From assembly GCA_037952775.1 (NCBI GenBank), contig JBANAY010000001.1:1922001-1986000 (forward strand): 64,000 bases of DNA, read 5' to 3'. Origin of the DNA: Clonostachys chloroleuca (Eukaryota; Ascomycota; Sordariomycetes; Hypocreales; Bionectriaceae). This document shows, piece after piece, positions 24,011 through 35,954 of this stretch (positions within the stretch are counted from its first letter, which is position 1; every line of letters starts with the position of its first letter). The notes beneath the pieces were generated by a model. That model searched no databases, was not told the DNA's origin, and saw nothing but the letters and a program-made list of their open reading frames with translations. The translations under genes and the position numbers were made by a program.

Positions 24011-25617
24011 CTATTGAGTTAAATCCATGTCGTACTCGTCATCACCCTTGAAGTTGAGATTGCCGTTACCATCATCATCAGGGTCATGCCAGAATTGATT
24101 TGTATCCCCAAGGTCCCCGGGAAGACCGGAGCCATTGTTATCTGGTGGTGTAATGCCAAGAGAATCCAAATTGCCTTCACCGGCTGGGTTGCCCCTGTAG
24201 TCGGTGTGGTGAGGTACGCGAAGCCCAGAACCTGCGGTGCGAGAGTATGAGAAGGTGCCAGCCTCGTTTTTGTTGATAGCGTCTATTAGTTCAGACTGCA
24301 TACGACGCTCATCCTCCGTGAGCTCAAAGGGAAATTGACCGCCAAGTTCAGCAATCGTATTCATAAGTTCCTCGTGCTGTTGAAGCTTGAGATGGAGCAT
24401 CCACATGAGATCACGAGTCCAGCTAACAGAGCCGTTGAGGATATCGCCCTTGTTTGGGCCCTTGTCTTTCTCTTCGATTGGCAGTCCTGTAGTAATGTTA
24501 CCAGCGTTGCCACCGGCTGCCCTCCGTGCGCCGGGACCAGCCAGTCCAGATGTGGCCTGGGAGGGACTTGAAATGCCAGTGAGAGTGGGCGAGAGTGGTG
24601 TTCCGTTCTGGATGAGCTTTCTGATCTTCTCATCTTCGAGGCGATGCGTTGGGACAAGTCTGCTGAGATCCTGGATCCTCTCATTTATATTATCGCGACG
24701 CCTCCGCTCCACAAGATTGTGGGATTCCCTTCTGCGCTTTCTCTTGGCCTCCTGAGAAGACATGGCGTTGTTATTCGTGCCGAGCTTTGCAGGCATCGAA
24801 GTGCCTCCCTTTGTCATGACCTCGTCGATGGGAGGGACCATAGCTTGCTGTTGCATGGGAGACGAGAAGCCCGAGTTGTATGAAGCAGGGTAACTGCCGG
24901 TTGGGGTCTGAAGCCACTGCCCCGAGGGTGATTTCTCGTGGTTGCCCACGGTCCGGATGGACTGAGGGCCAAAGTTAGGGGACTCATGGGATCCAAGGGA
25001 CATGCCGTGCATGACATTTGTCTTGGGAGTCATAGGGCTGCGCGGATTAGAAGCTTTCCGCTGCATCTGCTGTGACATGCGTGCTCTGGCACTAGTGTTC
25101 ATGTAGTTTTTTGGTCATTCCCGTCTGGTCCCATATCACCGACGGTCAGAGGGGAACCGGAGTATGACAGAGGGGAGTGCAGGGAGGTTCCAAGCGATGT
25201 GCTATTTTGCACGGGGCGGAAATTCGAATGAAAACCTGTTGTGTATGGGCTCGGGATGGGGTCACCGTCTGGTGTGCTGGAGAACCCATTAACTTGGTTC
25301 GCGTCCAACCGCAATCCAGACCGATGGGCCTGATAGGCATCCTGGGAAAAACCCATATTCATGTTTGAGAAGTCTTGCCCATTCGACTGCAGGCCGTGAG
25401 GACGGTCGGAGCCAAGGCCATCTAAAAGATCCTCGTCGTCAATTAGAGCGGAGCCAGTTGCGAAGGCATTTGAGCCGCCTCCGGAATTCGAGTGGGAGTT
25501 GTAGTTATCGTTGCTGAATGCATGGGAGTAGCCGCCACCCATTGCAAGGTCGTTGGGGTCAATACTGCCCCCGTTCTGGGTAGAGCCAAAGGCTCCGAAG
25601 CTTGTGTGTTGGGCCAT
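24011..25617 (-). CDS. bHLH transcription factor, RTG3/MITF-like, with a one-base frame break
   Basis: The minus strand encodes 535 aa if one base is added to a run of six T (A on the coding strand) at 25107-25112; without it the frame stops at NDQKTT. The N-terminus is rich in Asn, Gly and Ser and contains the acidic IDDEDLLDGLG. The basic region KRKRRRESHNLVERRRRD has the His-Glu-Arg pattern typical of CACGTG binders. Helix 1 is NINERIQDLSRLVP. An unusually long loop of about 60 residues, rich in Gly and Ala, precedes PNKGDILNGSVSWTRDL, where the PNKG-IL pattern recalls yeast Rtg3 helix 2. The C-terminus is acidic (DPDDDGNGN, DDEYDMDL). It should act in the nucleus. A 5' UTR intron is possible, with a GTATGT donor near 25925 and a CTTAG acceptor near 25738 on the minus strand. 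The exact orthologue is not certain. Confidence 0.88.
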
Positions 25618-28600
25618 CTTGAACCCAGCTAGGTGTTGTCTGGCGGAACGAGTGGGTGTGTTCGTATTTGGGTGAAAGCAACGGCCGAGATCACTTTATG
25701 TTTCGCAGGCAGGTGTATGGCCGAAAGATCGTACACCTAAGGGTCTGGAGAGGCTTTGTCAGTTGAACTCTGTGCGACATTCCAATATACTGGCGAGGTG
25801 AAAGAGGCGGTGCATCGCAGAGGCGGTCCCTCCAATGGTAATCCGGCACAGTGCGGGAGCAATCCGGACCTCAAGGGAGGGACACAGCAAAGGGTAAAAC
25901 GGGCTAAAACAATGACAAAACATACCTGGACGTAATGCGCTGTCAGGGGAAACGAAACAGATCGTCTTTCGTGTCCATTAACCTGATCTCGCGATGTGTT
26001 GTGACAAAGAGGAAAAGATGACTGCGAGTGCGACGTCGGAGGGGTAGGTTTATTGTCGTCGCAAGGCTCGGTTGGGGTGGTGGTTGTTGGTTGCGTGAGA
26101 ATGGGTGCGCTCAGGGAATAAGCCTGCTGTCCGGCACCTAATCTTGAAAGAGTTCCTGGCGGGAGCTTGGGAGCCGATTCGATCCAAGCAAATAAATAAC
26201 TGGTGGTGAGGGGTGAGTCTGTGGTGGACTGCGAGCAGATGCCCAGGGTAAGGGGTGGTGGAGGGAGGTTGAGTGTGCGTCGTCTTTAGGTATTAATTAT
26301 TTGTTAGTCGGCGATCCGAAGCCAAGCCTGACTATTGGAGGGGGAACTGGGCAACTTGTATGCAGCGTAGAGATGGGTCTTGGGTCTGGGGAGGGAGGAG
26401 GGTCTCTGTCAGACGCCAGCCAGGCCCAATCAATAGTTGGGAACTCACCAGAGAGATGTGCGCCCTTGAGCAGGAAGGTGTGCAGCACCGGATGCGCAAA
26501 ATAACAGAAAGGAGACGAAAAACGACAGGTCAACTATAGGGGAGCTGAGGTCGCCCGCACACACACACACACGCGCGCGCGCTCAGTGTTGCGAGGGAGC
26601 CGCTGGCCGAGGATGAGCTGTCAGTTGGTAATAAATGATGTGAATTATGTGGAGAGAATAGACAAAGGCGGTGACGGCGAGCTCGCCACTAACAAGACGC
26701 ACTGATACTGTCTGGAGAGGTTTGTCGAGTCCAGCTGGAATGGTGGAGAAGAGGGTTTCAGGCGCTTTGGTCTGGGCCTCGTGGTGGTTTGGCGAGAAGG
26801 CAGGAGTAGGCGAGGTTGGAGGCTATGCTGCTTGATCGAGAACTCGAGTGTCTTAATACGGATGAGATATTGATTCTGCCCTGGGCTTTTCATGGAGGGA
26901 GCAAAGCAGCCGTGGTTGGTTGATGAGAAGGTTTGCCGGAAAGTGCCTTTTACTGTACAGTTAAAACACGGACAGTCTTGAGAGGCTGCCTGGGCGGGCC
27001 CCATTCGGGTTGGCTTGGGGCCAGGAAGGCGGGGTGAAGGGAGAGACCAACCAGCAAGGTACAGCCAAGGTACCTGCGAAGTGAGGTGGGTTGAGGGTTG
27101 ACCAGAGGTACATGTACTGATACCTGCCGGGAGCTGAGGTGTGGTACCCTGACAACTGATGCGGGCAGTGATGTAATCAGGCCCTGCCCACTTCTTAGCG
27201 CAACCGCAATGGCTGCCCGTATTAACCCTAGGTATGTATATATGTATATTGGGAGACAACAGCTGAGAGAACCACGGACGGTGTGGCGTTGTGGATTTCG
27301 GATGGCTCTGGCTATTCCAGACACTGGCAGGTAAGAGCGGGTGAGAAGTAGGTGCTCAAGATCAAGTCAGGAAAGGTAAGCTGTCATCCAGTTGTGCAGA
27401 TGATAACAACGTATCCTCACAGGCACTAATTTAGTTGCAGTCTGTGAGTAAGCGCGTAGGCAAGATGCGATGGCTGGGCGTTGGTCTGAGGTGTTGACAT
27501 GCAGCGGCATCCATCAATCAAGAAAGGGGGAAGTATACGAACGATCTTCGGGCGGCATACATGGCGGTGCATCCAATTTATACCTGCCTCTGCGGCTGCT
27601 GCGTGCGGCCACAATTGTCGTGGGGAGCGGAGGCTTTGCTGTATCATCTGTTCTGCCCAAGCTCTGTATGTACATGTAGCTCGTCTTCTGACTCCTCTCT
27701 CTTTGAGCAATGACGGGCCCATTTGAAAGGCTCACACCTCACCTCCATCTAGGAGAAGGAGGGTGTGCATCTTCCTGAACGTGACTACGGATTTAAGACA
27801 CACCAAGCCTGATGGTGGATTCCATGACCATGGGCCACAGCCCAAGATCGAGCCTGGTCCCAGGAGAATCAGGCTGGATCGTGCATCTCCAGCTAATATC
27901 GGCGTGGAGGCAGATATGGATCATGTCTTCTTCCACTTCCCGCGCGGAAAACGGGTCATGGGAGAGGCCCGCGACTGGGCTATGAAGGACACCTTCATCA
28001 GCCTTGAGCCACGCGGCCGTACACTTTGACCACTCATTTGCGCAGCTCGCAGCAACGCGCACCCGCTGCCTAATCCTCTCGATCCGGCTGGCTGCCTCGT
28101 CGTCTGCGACCCTCCAAGTGAGGTAGGTATCTCTTAGCCTCGCATGATGATGCGACCTACTACCGCCTACCCATGGACGCTACTACGTTGTAAATAAACT
28201 GACCTCTGCTCTGCCAGGATGGCGTCGCGGCCCAGACCTTGGTGGGCACCATTCGGGCCAGGATCGCCCAGCGACGGCAGGGAATGCGCCCATCATCATG
28301 CAGCTTGCACTGTAGCCAAGCAAGGATGGGAGCTCTATATCGTAGTCTGCCGGCTCCGAACCTCCGAACTGCTTGTGAAGCTCCCACAGTGGGGGTGAGC
28401 TTGCGCAGTGAAGCGCTACGAGCACCTGCTGGAGCGCGCGGCACCGCCAATCATGTGGCCATGTTTCTACGACTCCGGATCCACCGTAGAATTCAACCAC
28501 ACCTTCTCTAGCATCCAACGCCAAGGTCCTCTCTCCAGTCACCACCATCTAGTCAGCAACCATCCCCCTACCGCCTTTACCTCATTGTAGCAACAGCTAG

Positions 28601-29125
28601 CTTCGTTGCGACAATAGCTCTCGACCTATTCATATCTCTGCCCAGAGGCGCCAGGCTCCCGCCCACTCCCTCCCTCCCGTCCATTTTCGCTGCGGATGCC
28701 GCGGTCACGACCGACCTGTGCCCCTTCGTCGACATAGCCTCCCCCCTAGTTGAACACGTTCACTCACGCGGCTGTCTGGTAAGCCTCTCCCATACTACCC
28801 GGTGTGGCGTCATAAAGCGAAACACCCCCTTTCACGCCCGTTGAAGGAGAACCGGATTGAGTCCATCCTCGATCTTGTCTCTGGCCTCGATGGTCTTTCC
28901 GGTTACCAGGCAGATAAACTTGCGACTGACCATGCAGCTAACCGGGTAGAGCAGCCAGTCGATTCCACCACCCAGCGTCACCTCTCTGCGCCTCCCTTCT
29001 CTGCCGCCCCTCCATTTACAAGGACCCGTCCGCCGACTTAATATTCTTTCTTGGCCTTGTAGGATCCGTTTTGGTTCCTTCCCTCTACGCGTGTGCAGAA
29101 CTTACCTTCTTACTCGATCTCGACC
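25618..29125. other. intergenic, no supported gene
   Basis: The first kilobase is probably the promoter and leader of the bHLH gene. Further right, several mutually overlapping frames exist at 26.6-28.6 kb without recognisable domains. A (CA)n(CG)n microsatellite lies at 26557-26582. The final 500 bases are CT-rich and probably form the SFT2 promoter and leader. Confidence 0.5.
26557..26582. repeat. (CA)n followed by (CG)n microsatellite
   Basis: An uninterrupted alternating purine-pyrimidine tract changes from CACACA to CGCGCG. Such tracts can adopt Z-DNA and vary in length. It lies upstream of the bHLH gene, beyond its likely leader. Confidence 0.9.
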
Positions 29126-30186
29126 ATGGCCTCTGCATCTCTCCGCGAGTCTTTCAACTCCCTGGGCTGGAGTCGTCGTGACAATGAGCCTGTCGCAACG
29201 GCTCCCCAACCCACCGGTTTCATGGCGTCTATCCGAAATATGAACCCGTTTGGAGATTCAGGCTACATGAGTTTACCCACAGCTGAGCCCGGAGCTCCTC
29301 TTCCAGCTCCCACACGCCGCGAGGAAGAAGAGGGCTGGTTCGCTCGTAAGTTAACCTTGTCTCTCAACCCAGTTGTCTCTCGGGTCCCCTGCATCGGGCC
29401 ACTGCATTGCATCTTAGCCTGCCCCTAGATGATGCATGTGATGCATGTGCTTGACTTGATCGGCTCGGAGCGCGGTATGACTGACCTGAATCGCAGTGAG
29501 TCGATGGGACCGCTTGATGATCTTTGCGGGCTGCAACCTTGGTGCCCTGGCATGTTTCGTCATATGTTTTACCCTGTTTCCCGTGTTGGCGACGATGGGA
29601 CCGCGAAAATTCGTGATCTTGTAAGTGCTACCAAAAGATATGGGCATTTTGCTAGTGCCGACCACTTTCCCATCTCCCATGTGATCCACGGTTGCGCGCA
29701 TGACACCCCGAACCCAGACCGTGACATCAACCCCGTTTCCTTACTACCCACATCTCCTGTATCATTATTCAGAGAGCTCATGGTTTTCGCAGGTGGTCTA
29801 TGGGTTCGGCGCTTTTCTTAGGTTCCTTTGCTGCTGTGATGGGACCGATGAATTATCTCTACCATCTCTTCTCGGGCCCTCGAATCCCGTTTACTGTAGC
29901 ATACTTTGGATCCATCATCATGACCATGGTGTTTGCTATCAAGGTAAGAGAACAACCTTCCCTGACCGCCAGTCTATTCTAGGCGGGCAGGTGTTTTCAT
30001 GCCGAACTTCTCCGTCTAACTTCATGGTGATAGTTACACAGCACGATCCTTACTTTACTGGCGGCTATTGTTCAGATTGTGTGTCTAGTCTGGTACTTGG
30101 TCAGTTATTTCCCCATGGGCTCAACTGGTCTCCGCTTCGCTACATCATACGGAGCAAGGCAGGCCACTGCCTGGATGAGTGGTTGA
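29126..30186 (+). CDS. sft2: SFT2-family Golgi vesicle transport protein
   Basis: Four exons (29126-29345, 29497-29620, 29793-29943, 30034-30186) join in frame through GT-AG introns to 215 aa, the same length as yeast Sft2. The N-terminal cytosolic part (MASASLRESFNSLGWSRRD) contains NPFGDSGYMSLP. It is followed by four hydrophobic segments: IFAGCNLGALACFVICFTLF, FVILWSMGSALFLGSFAAVM, FTVAYFGSIIMTMVFAIK and ILTLLAAIVQIVCLVWYLVS. The PRKFVILWSMGS motif between helices 1 and 2 and the ending FPMGSTGLRF are typical of the family. Sft2 is a small tetraspan membrane protein that helps fusion of endosome-derived vesicles with the late Golgi. The frame is intact. Confidence 0.93.
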
Positions 30187-33100
30187 GTTTGACCCATGTT
30201 CCTACCATTTTGACTTGTTTCTTTTCATTGTAAGAACATGTACAGTATACTCTGTAGAGAACGTTCCATAGCGTGTATGATGATTTTGAGTCATGAGCAA
30301 GGTCAGGCTGGCATTTCCTCTGGCTTATCGCGGCGAAATGCAACAAGGTGGTTTGCTTCTGCCCTTTTAATCATGCTATTCCCACAACTCCACTCGACGT
30401 TTGAAGCGAAAGGTATGTTGGTTGCATCATCGAAACCTAACGGCATGTTAGGAAGGGGGGTGCACCGTGAATGGGACTCATGAGTGAACACACCCATCGC
30501 CCTCCTCCCTCACTGACTCAAGAAAAGAAAGCGGTGTAGATTGAGCATGCCCTCATCCGGACGTTGGAGGAAGAAATGAAGGGCGTCCCCTCCCCAACCG
30601 CAAGCCGGGAAACAACCGCCCGGGAGGGGGGATCTTGGCCAGATTATCCAATAGTAAGTAAACCTTCCGGTTTGGGGGACTTGGGGGGACTTGGAATCGG
30701 CATATCCAACATCTGGTGGGGCTGGTTTGACCTTCATGCAGAACCCTTCCCCTCTTTCAACCAAGATTCAGCATGCAAGGCATACTGCCTAATTCCAGCC
30801 AGGCCGGCTGTGATTTAGGGCGTAGCTCGTAACACAAAATGGGGTCTCTCGCGGAGTTTCCTCCGGCGTCACCTGGGATTAAGACGTGGAAATGGTAACA
30901 CTCGGGTATGGAATGAAGTGAATCTTGTGCCCCACGTCCAGTAGAGTAGCCTTTTGCGTATGCACGAGTGTAAACCCAAGACAGCAATTGATCGCCTCGA
31001 CTCACGACGTCTTGGGAGGGACCAAGATGTTGTTGATACAGAGTTTCCTTGAGAGAGCATCAGAGACAGCGGCCTGTCTGACATCGTTGTGCCCACTACT
31101 TGTGGTACCTGTTGTATCGTAACTGATTCAGGTCCGAGTACATACATTGCTAGGCACGGGTTTATGACTTATTACCCTATCTTAGGTACATGGGTAGATA
31201 CAGAAGTACATGGTTGACTAGGTAAGGTGAGAACCATGATCACACATCGTCCATCCTGTCAGGCAGCAAGCAAGCAGCTAGGCCGCCAAGTGAGTGGCAT
31301 TGAGATTGAGATACTCAAACATTTAGCTGCTTATTCTCAAGTCCGCGACCGATTTTATCAAATTATTGAGTCCTAATATATATACTTCAAAGAAAATGTC
31401 GTATATATTGTCACTTTGTTTTATTTTTATACTACTGAATTTCCCTATATACCCGCAGAAAGTAGTCAATTAATAGGTACCTAACCACCCACTTGGCCGC
31501 TCATGTCAATGTGGAAATATTCAGACCGTCAATACGCATTGCTATGTAATCGGGAGGGGTTCCCTGCTTGTCGCTGAACTTCAGGGCTAAGGTTGCCCAT
31601 GTCGTGGCATGGCAGGGGAGCCAGGATTCACGAAGGAAGCCAGTGAGCTTGGCAGCAAAAGAGAAATTGCTTCGGAAGTTCCCTCGATGTCTCGCAGGCC
31701 CTGGCGGCGCATTCTGACTGTTATCGCTCTATTGATAGGTATGGATACAATAAGACGACCGGCCATCATCGATCGCGTACCAATGGCTTATGTATTTTCA
31801 ACCCTCGCAGCACGTGCAGCCTAGGTAGCTCCATAGTGCTCTGACAGTTAACATACCCTAGTATGAACAAATGCTGGAAAACACGTATTCGGTTCGAGTT
31901 CTACGACTATTATCGGCAATGGAAACTCGTCCAAGTCGTGTGCGGTCCTCCTTAGCTAGGTCTAGCGCACACATAGGGTCCAATGGGGCTGCACTGGTTA
32001 CCATTACTACCGCTTTCCATCAGCGCACAACAGGCGCCAGGGATTGATTGGGCAGACCCGGAGAGACCAGGCAAACATCGTCATAGTGTAACCATGGAGG
32101 GGCAGAGGAAAGTCCGGGTAGGGTAGCCCAGGAACACCAGCCCAATCGACCAGCGTCGAGCCCTCGATTCAATCTGCCAGGAAACGTAGGTACGGTAGAC
32201 AGTGACTGCTGATAAGCCCTAATGCCGGTCCTACTGCCCTCTTTCTGAGACAAGCCTGCTCCTTTGTCAGTGACACGGATGAGTTTTGCTGGCCTAACGG
32301 ACCCTCATCCACGCCGGCAGCGGACCATCAGGGCATAAAACACTCCAGCAACCTCGCACTAGGTAGGTGCTCTCCAGGCGGCTCCCCCCGATTCATATTC
32401 GCGCATCCCCACTTGCAGCCCATGGACGTGCGCCAAACAAAGCAAGAACGGGGCCTGAAAATCCAGAGCCAGCGCTACCCTGTCCCCCGAAAGATGCCCT
32501 GATGACCCAGAAGATACCGAGCGTTCCACCTCTGACAGTGCCTTCATTCCGCCGGACCACCTCGCTATCCGCACCCAACGCCTGGCTCCTAGCCCGCCGT
32601 AGGTACCGTCCCACGCATCGGCCACTGCAAAGATACCTGGGAAGTGGTGCCTGGCCTCGGCAGGCTCTCCACTGCTAACGGGGAAGCTGTTCTGCCCGCT
32701 GGGTGTCAATAGGCAGAGTAAGAGGGGAAAAAGGCTGTCTAAGAAAAAAAATTTATTTGTTCACACAACGCAAAAATAACCTCCGACTTTCATTTGCCCC
32801 AAAGTCTCCCACCTTTCACCATATCGTCCCTTCCAAAGACGTTTTAAACCGGCCAATTCTCAGGATTGCCGTTGTGGTTTGCCTCAAAGTGCTACGTCGC
32901 ATCTGTGTTGCGCTCTAACATTTGGGTGTGCGATTTGGTTTTCTTTTTTTATTGCATCACCTCGGTCCAGAGCCTCCCTAGTTTGTCAGGCAGCCCTCTC
33001 ACGACCTCGCCTGGTATTTCTGGTTGGGTTTTTTTTGGCCTTGCATAAGGACAAGAGAAAGTGAGCATAACCACCACACAACACAGCCTACTTTTTTGAC

Positions 33101-33597
33101 CAAGCGTCCACACGCGAATCACTGTTTCCTCCGTCCTTTGAGTGAATCTAGTTATTCCCCCTCCTCCGAACAACGTCTCCATTTCCATAAAGCCGTTTGT
33201 CCGAACGTATATCCAACGAGTCACTCGAATTCTTTGTACGCCGCCGTCTCCGATTGACTCTGTATCTCGCGGCTTGAGCTCGAAACCCGGACCAGGGCAC
33301 TCGAGCTCTTAGCCGAACAGACTTTCGTTTCGACTTTCAGTACTCGGAACGAATCTTGAAGTCGTTTTCCCCTCGGATTTCCTTCTCCGTTTCGCCTGAT
33401 CTCTCCGAAACCCCGAACGCGTCGCTTTTTCTCATTTCCGATCGTCAGCCTACATTTTCGGATTGTCAGCAATATCCTTCCAGGTGGCACTCGAGGCCCT
33501 GTAACCGGCGCCTTTGAGAGCACACCTAGCGTTAGGACCCAGAATAGAACGAAACGAGTTTTCGATTTCTCCAGTCTTGACGACTTAGATTCTCACG
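30187..33597. other. intergenic, includes a likely long 5' leader
   Basis: No gene is recognised between 30.2 and 32.7 kb. An AT-rich block lies at about 31300-31470, flanked by partial inverted repeats. From about 32700 to 33597 the plus strand is CT- and T-rich, which looks like promoter and leader of the following La-domain gene. Confidence 0.5.
31281..31500. mobile_element. possible small inverted-repeat element
   Basis: The left end GGCCGCCAAGTGAGTGG and the right end CCACCCACTTGGCCGC are imperfect inverted repeats, matching at about 13 of 15 aligned positions. They enclose an AT-rich, non-coding interior of about 185 bp. No clear target-site duplication is visible. It could be an old MITE or a chance inverted repeat. 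Confidence 0.3.
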
Positions 33598-35954
33598 ATG
33601 GCGACTGCATCGTCGTTTTCCTATGCGCAAGCCGCCAAAGGACAAGGCGGTCCTACATCCCAGCAGCCATCTACTAATGGCCAGAACGAAATTTCTGCAG
33701 CAGCTGCCTCGTCTGACAACGCCACCTCAACAACGGAGAGCTTGCCGGATGTGCCATCTTCGATCTCGAGCGTAGATGCCCAGGCATCCAGCCAAGAGAA
33801 GCTGGATAACGAGAGCGTTTCCGCTCCAGATAGTGAGGCTCACCCAGAGTCTACCCAAGGAAGAAGCTCCGACTCAAAGAAGGATGAAGAGCTCGGTCGT
33901 CTAGAACGCCCGTGGAGGCGGAACGATAGGGGAACCCGATCCTCAAGTACCACGACACGCTCAGTTGACGAACAAGAGTCACGCCGACCTCGAAAGGGAA
34001 AGAAGGGCAAGACCGCAGAGAAGCAATCTGGCGAGTCAAATTCTGCCCAGGAGCAGGAAACGGAGCAAGAACCAGAACAGCCAAAGATCGAACTCTCCGA
34101 AGCGCCGATCCCATCTGTAAATATTTGGCACCAGCGCAAGGAGGCACAACTCGCCAAGACTAAGCCTACGGATGGTGAATCTACTGAAGTGGCTTCAAAG
34201 CCAACTGAAGATGCTCGGGCAGCCGTTCCCGATGTGAACGGTGCCAAGCCTCAAGACAAAGTCAACGAAAGCTCAAGAGTCGAGCGAAATGGCAGCCGTG
34301 GATCGAGGGTGGCTTCCAAGGAAGCCAAGAGCGCCGTGCCACCTCCCGTACAAGACGCAGCCCTTTGGCCCACAGTCGAGACCGCTATCAAGGAAGATAA
34401 GAAGAAATCTACAGATACCAGGACTGAGCGTTCTGACAAGGAGGTCCAGGACGAGAGTGCCCAGTCCAAGCAGGCTCGATCGAAGAAAGAGTGGGTGGCC
34501 TATGACTACGTTCCTACTGTCAACTTCGAGACACAGCTTCCTCCTATCCGAGGGACCAAGCCTCGCGGCGGTGCCAAGGGTGCCAGCGGCGGAAGGGCTA
34601 CTACGGGTGCGCAGCCCACTGAGAAGGGAAGCGCCGTTGTGGCCAACAAGGCCAATGAGCCTAAGGACAAGTCGAAGGAAGCAGTGAATGCTCCCAGCCG
34701 CGCCGCCGTCGTCCCCCCTCCCTCCAAGCGCCCATCTGGCGAAGGAGTTGCCAACCGAAGCGAGCAGAGAAGGCACACCCTGAGTGGTGGACCTGAGAAG
34801 GCCAAGGATACCCCCAGCCAACAAAATGTGAGTTTCCAGCCAGAACAGAATCTACGTGGACACCACCCTCGCTACGAGACTAGTCCGTTCATAGTATATC
34901 TTTTTCTAACATCACAATTTAGGAACAAGCACACGTTGGCCGAGAAGGTCGCAGTGAGCGAGGCCGAGGTGGCTTCCGTGGTCGTGCTGGCCACCATGCT
35001 GTCAACCCTCACGCCCAACATCAGCACAGCGCTTCGGCAGCCTCCTTCCAAGGACAGGGCCCAGCCGCTTCTAGGTCACAGGGTCACTACAGCCCTCCTA
35101 CCAGGCAAGGCGCGCATAGCCAGGCTTTTATCCCCGCTGCTCAAAGAGGTGGCCGTGGCGCACGGAACGGCAACTGGCACCGGGCGTCTCTGCCAAATGG
35201 TGCTACCAGGCCAGCCCCAGTACAGACCCAGTACCCTGCTCCTGCATACGAGTACCCCGTGCAGCCCATGTCGGCCGTACCCTTTCAACAGCCTCCTTAC
35301 TGGGATAGCATGGTGGTTTCTATGCTACGAAGCCAGATCGAGTATTACTTCTCGATTGAAAACCTCTGCAAGGACATGTACCTCCGTCGACGCATGGACT
35401 CTCAGGGTTTTGTTCCTCTGCTGTTCATTACGGCCTTCAAGCGCATGCGAGAGTTGTCTCCCGACACCTCATTGATCCGCAGCGTGTGTGAGGAGGTGAA
35501 TGAAATCGACTTTGTTATCGGCGAAGACGACTGTGAGCGAGTACGTCGCCGACACGGTTGGGCCAGCTTCGTCCTGCCCATGGAAGAGCGTGATGAGCTT
35601 GCCCGCAACCACGGCCCCCAGCATCTCACGTATAAGAGCAGAAGCTACAACTTCAACCCTCAATACAATGGCGTCCCCCCGGTTCCCTATGGCATGCCTT
35701 CACCCCATGGGTTCCCAGCCCAGGGTTTGCCAGTAACGGATGATCAGTCTTTCAAGGGAATCAACGGTCTTCCTAATGGCAACGGCGCCAACCATGGCGT
35801 CAACAGCTCGCTGTCCGCTGATGTGCCGGACTTCGCCCCTTCCTTCGGAGGTGAAGAGCAGGTCAACCTTGAGGTTCAGTCTGGTCTCACGAATGGCCAT
35901 TTCGTCCCGGCAGCTGTGAATGGTCTGCCTAACGGTGTCCACTCTCAAGAGTAA
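33598..35954 (+). CDS. La-motif RNA-binding protein (Sro9/LARP-like)
   Basis: Exon 1 (33598-34827) and exon 2 (34923-35954) are joined by a 95-nt GT-AG intron in phase 0 and give 753 aa. The N-terminal two thirds are low-complexity and charged; the start SSFSYAQAAKGQ is typical of fungal Sro9-like proteins. An RGG-type stretch opens exon 2 (GREGRSERGRGGFRGRAG). The La motif lies near residues 537-610: MLRSQIEYYFSIENLCKDMY, then GFVPLLFITAFKRM and IDFVIGEDDCERVRRRHGWA. The C-terminus is Asn/Gly-rich. Such proteins bind mRNA and polysomes in the cytoplasm and affect translation and mRNA stability. There is no RRM after the La motif, which separates it from genuine La (Lhp1). A frame running through the intron also stays open but loses the La motif, so the spliced form is right. 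Confidence 0.92.

Noticed and set aside
26645..27259. Minus-strand frame of about 200 codons in the bHLH upstream region
   Set aside because: Composition is unlike a protein and no motif was recognised; adjacent frames overlap it.
31880..31930. Possible tRNA B-box (GGTTCGAGTTC)
   Set aside because: No matching A-box, acceptor stem or cloverleaf could be drawn around it.
34828..35475. Continuation of the La-domain gene first exon through the intron into another frame
   Set aside because: It destroys the La motif; the GTGAGT donor and TTTAG acceptor restore it.
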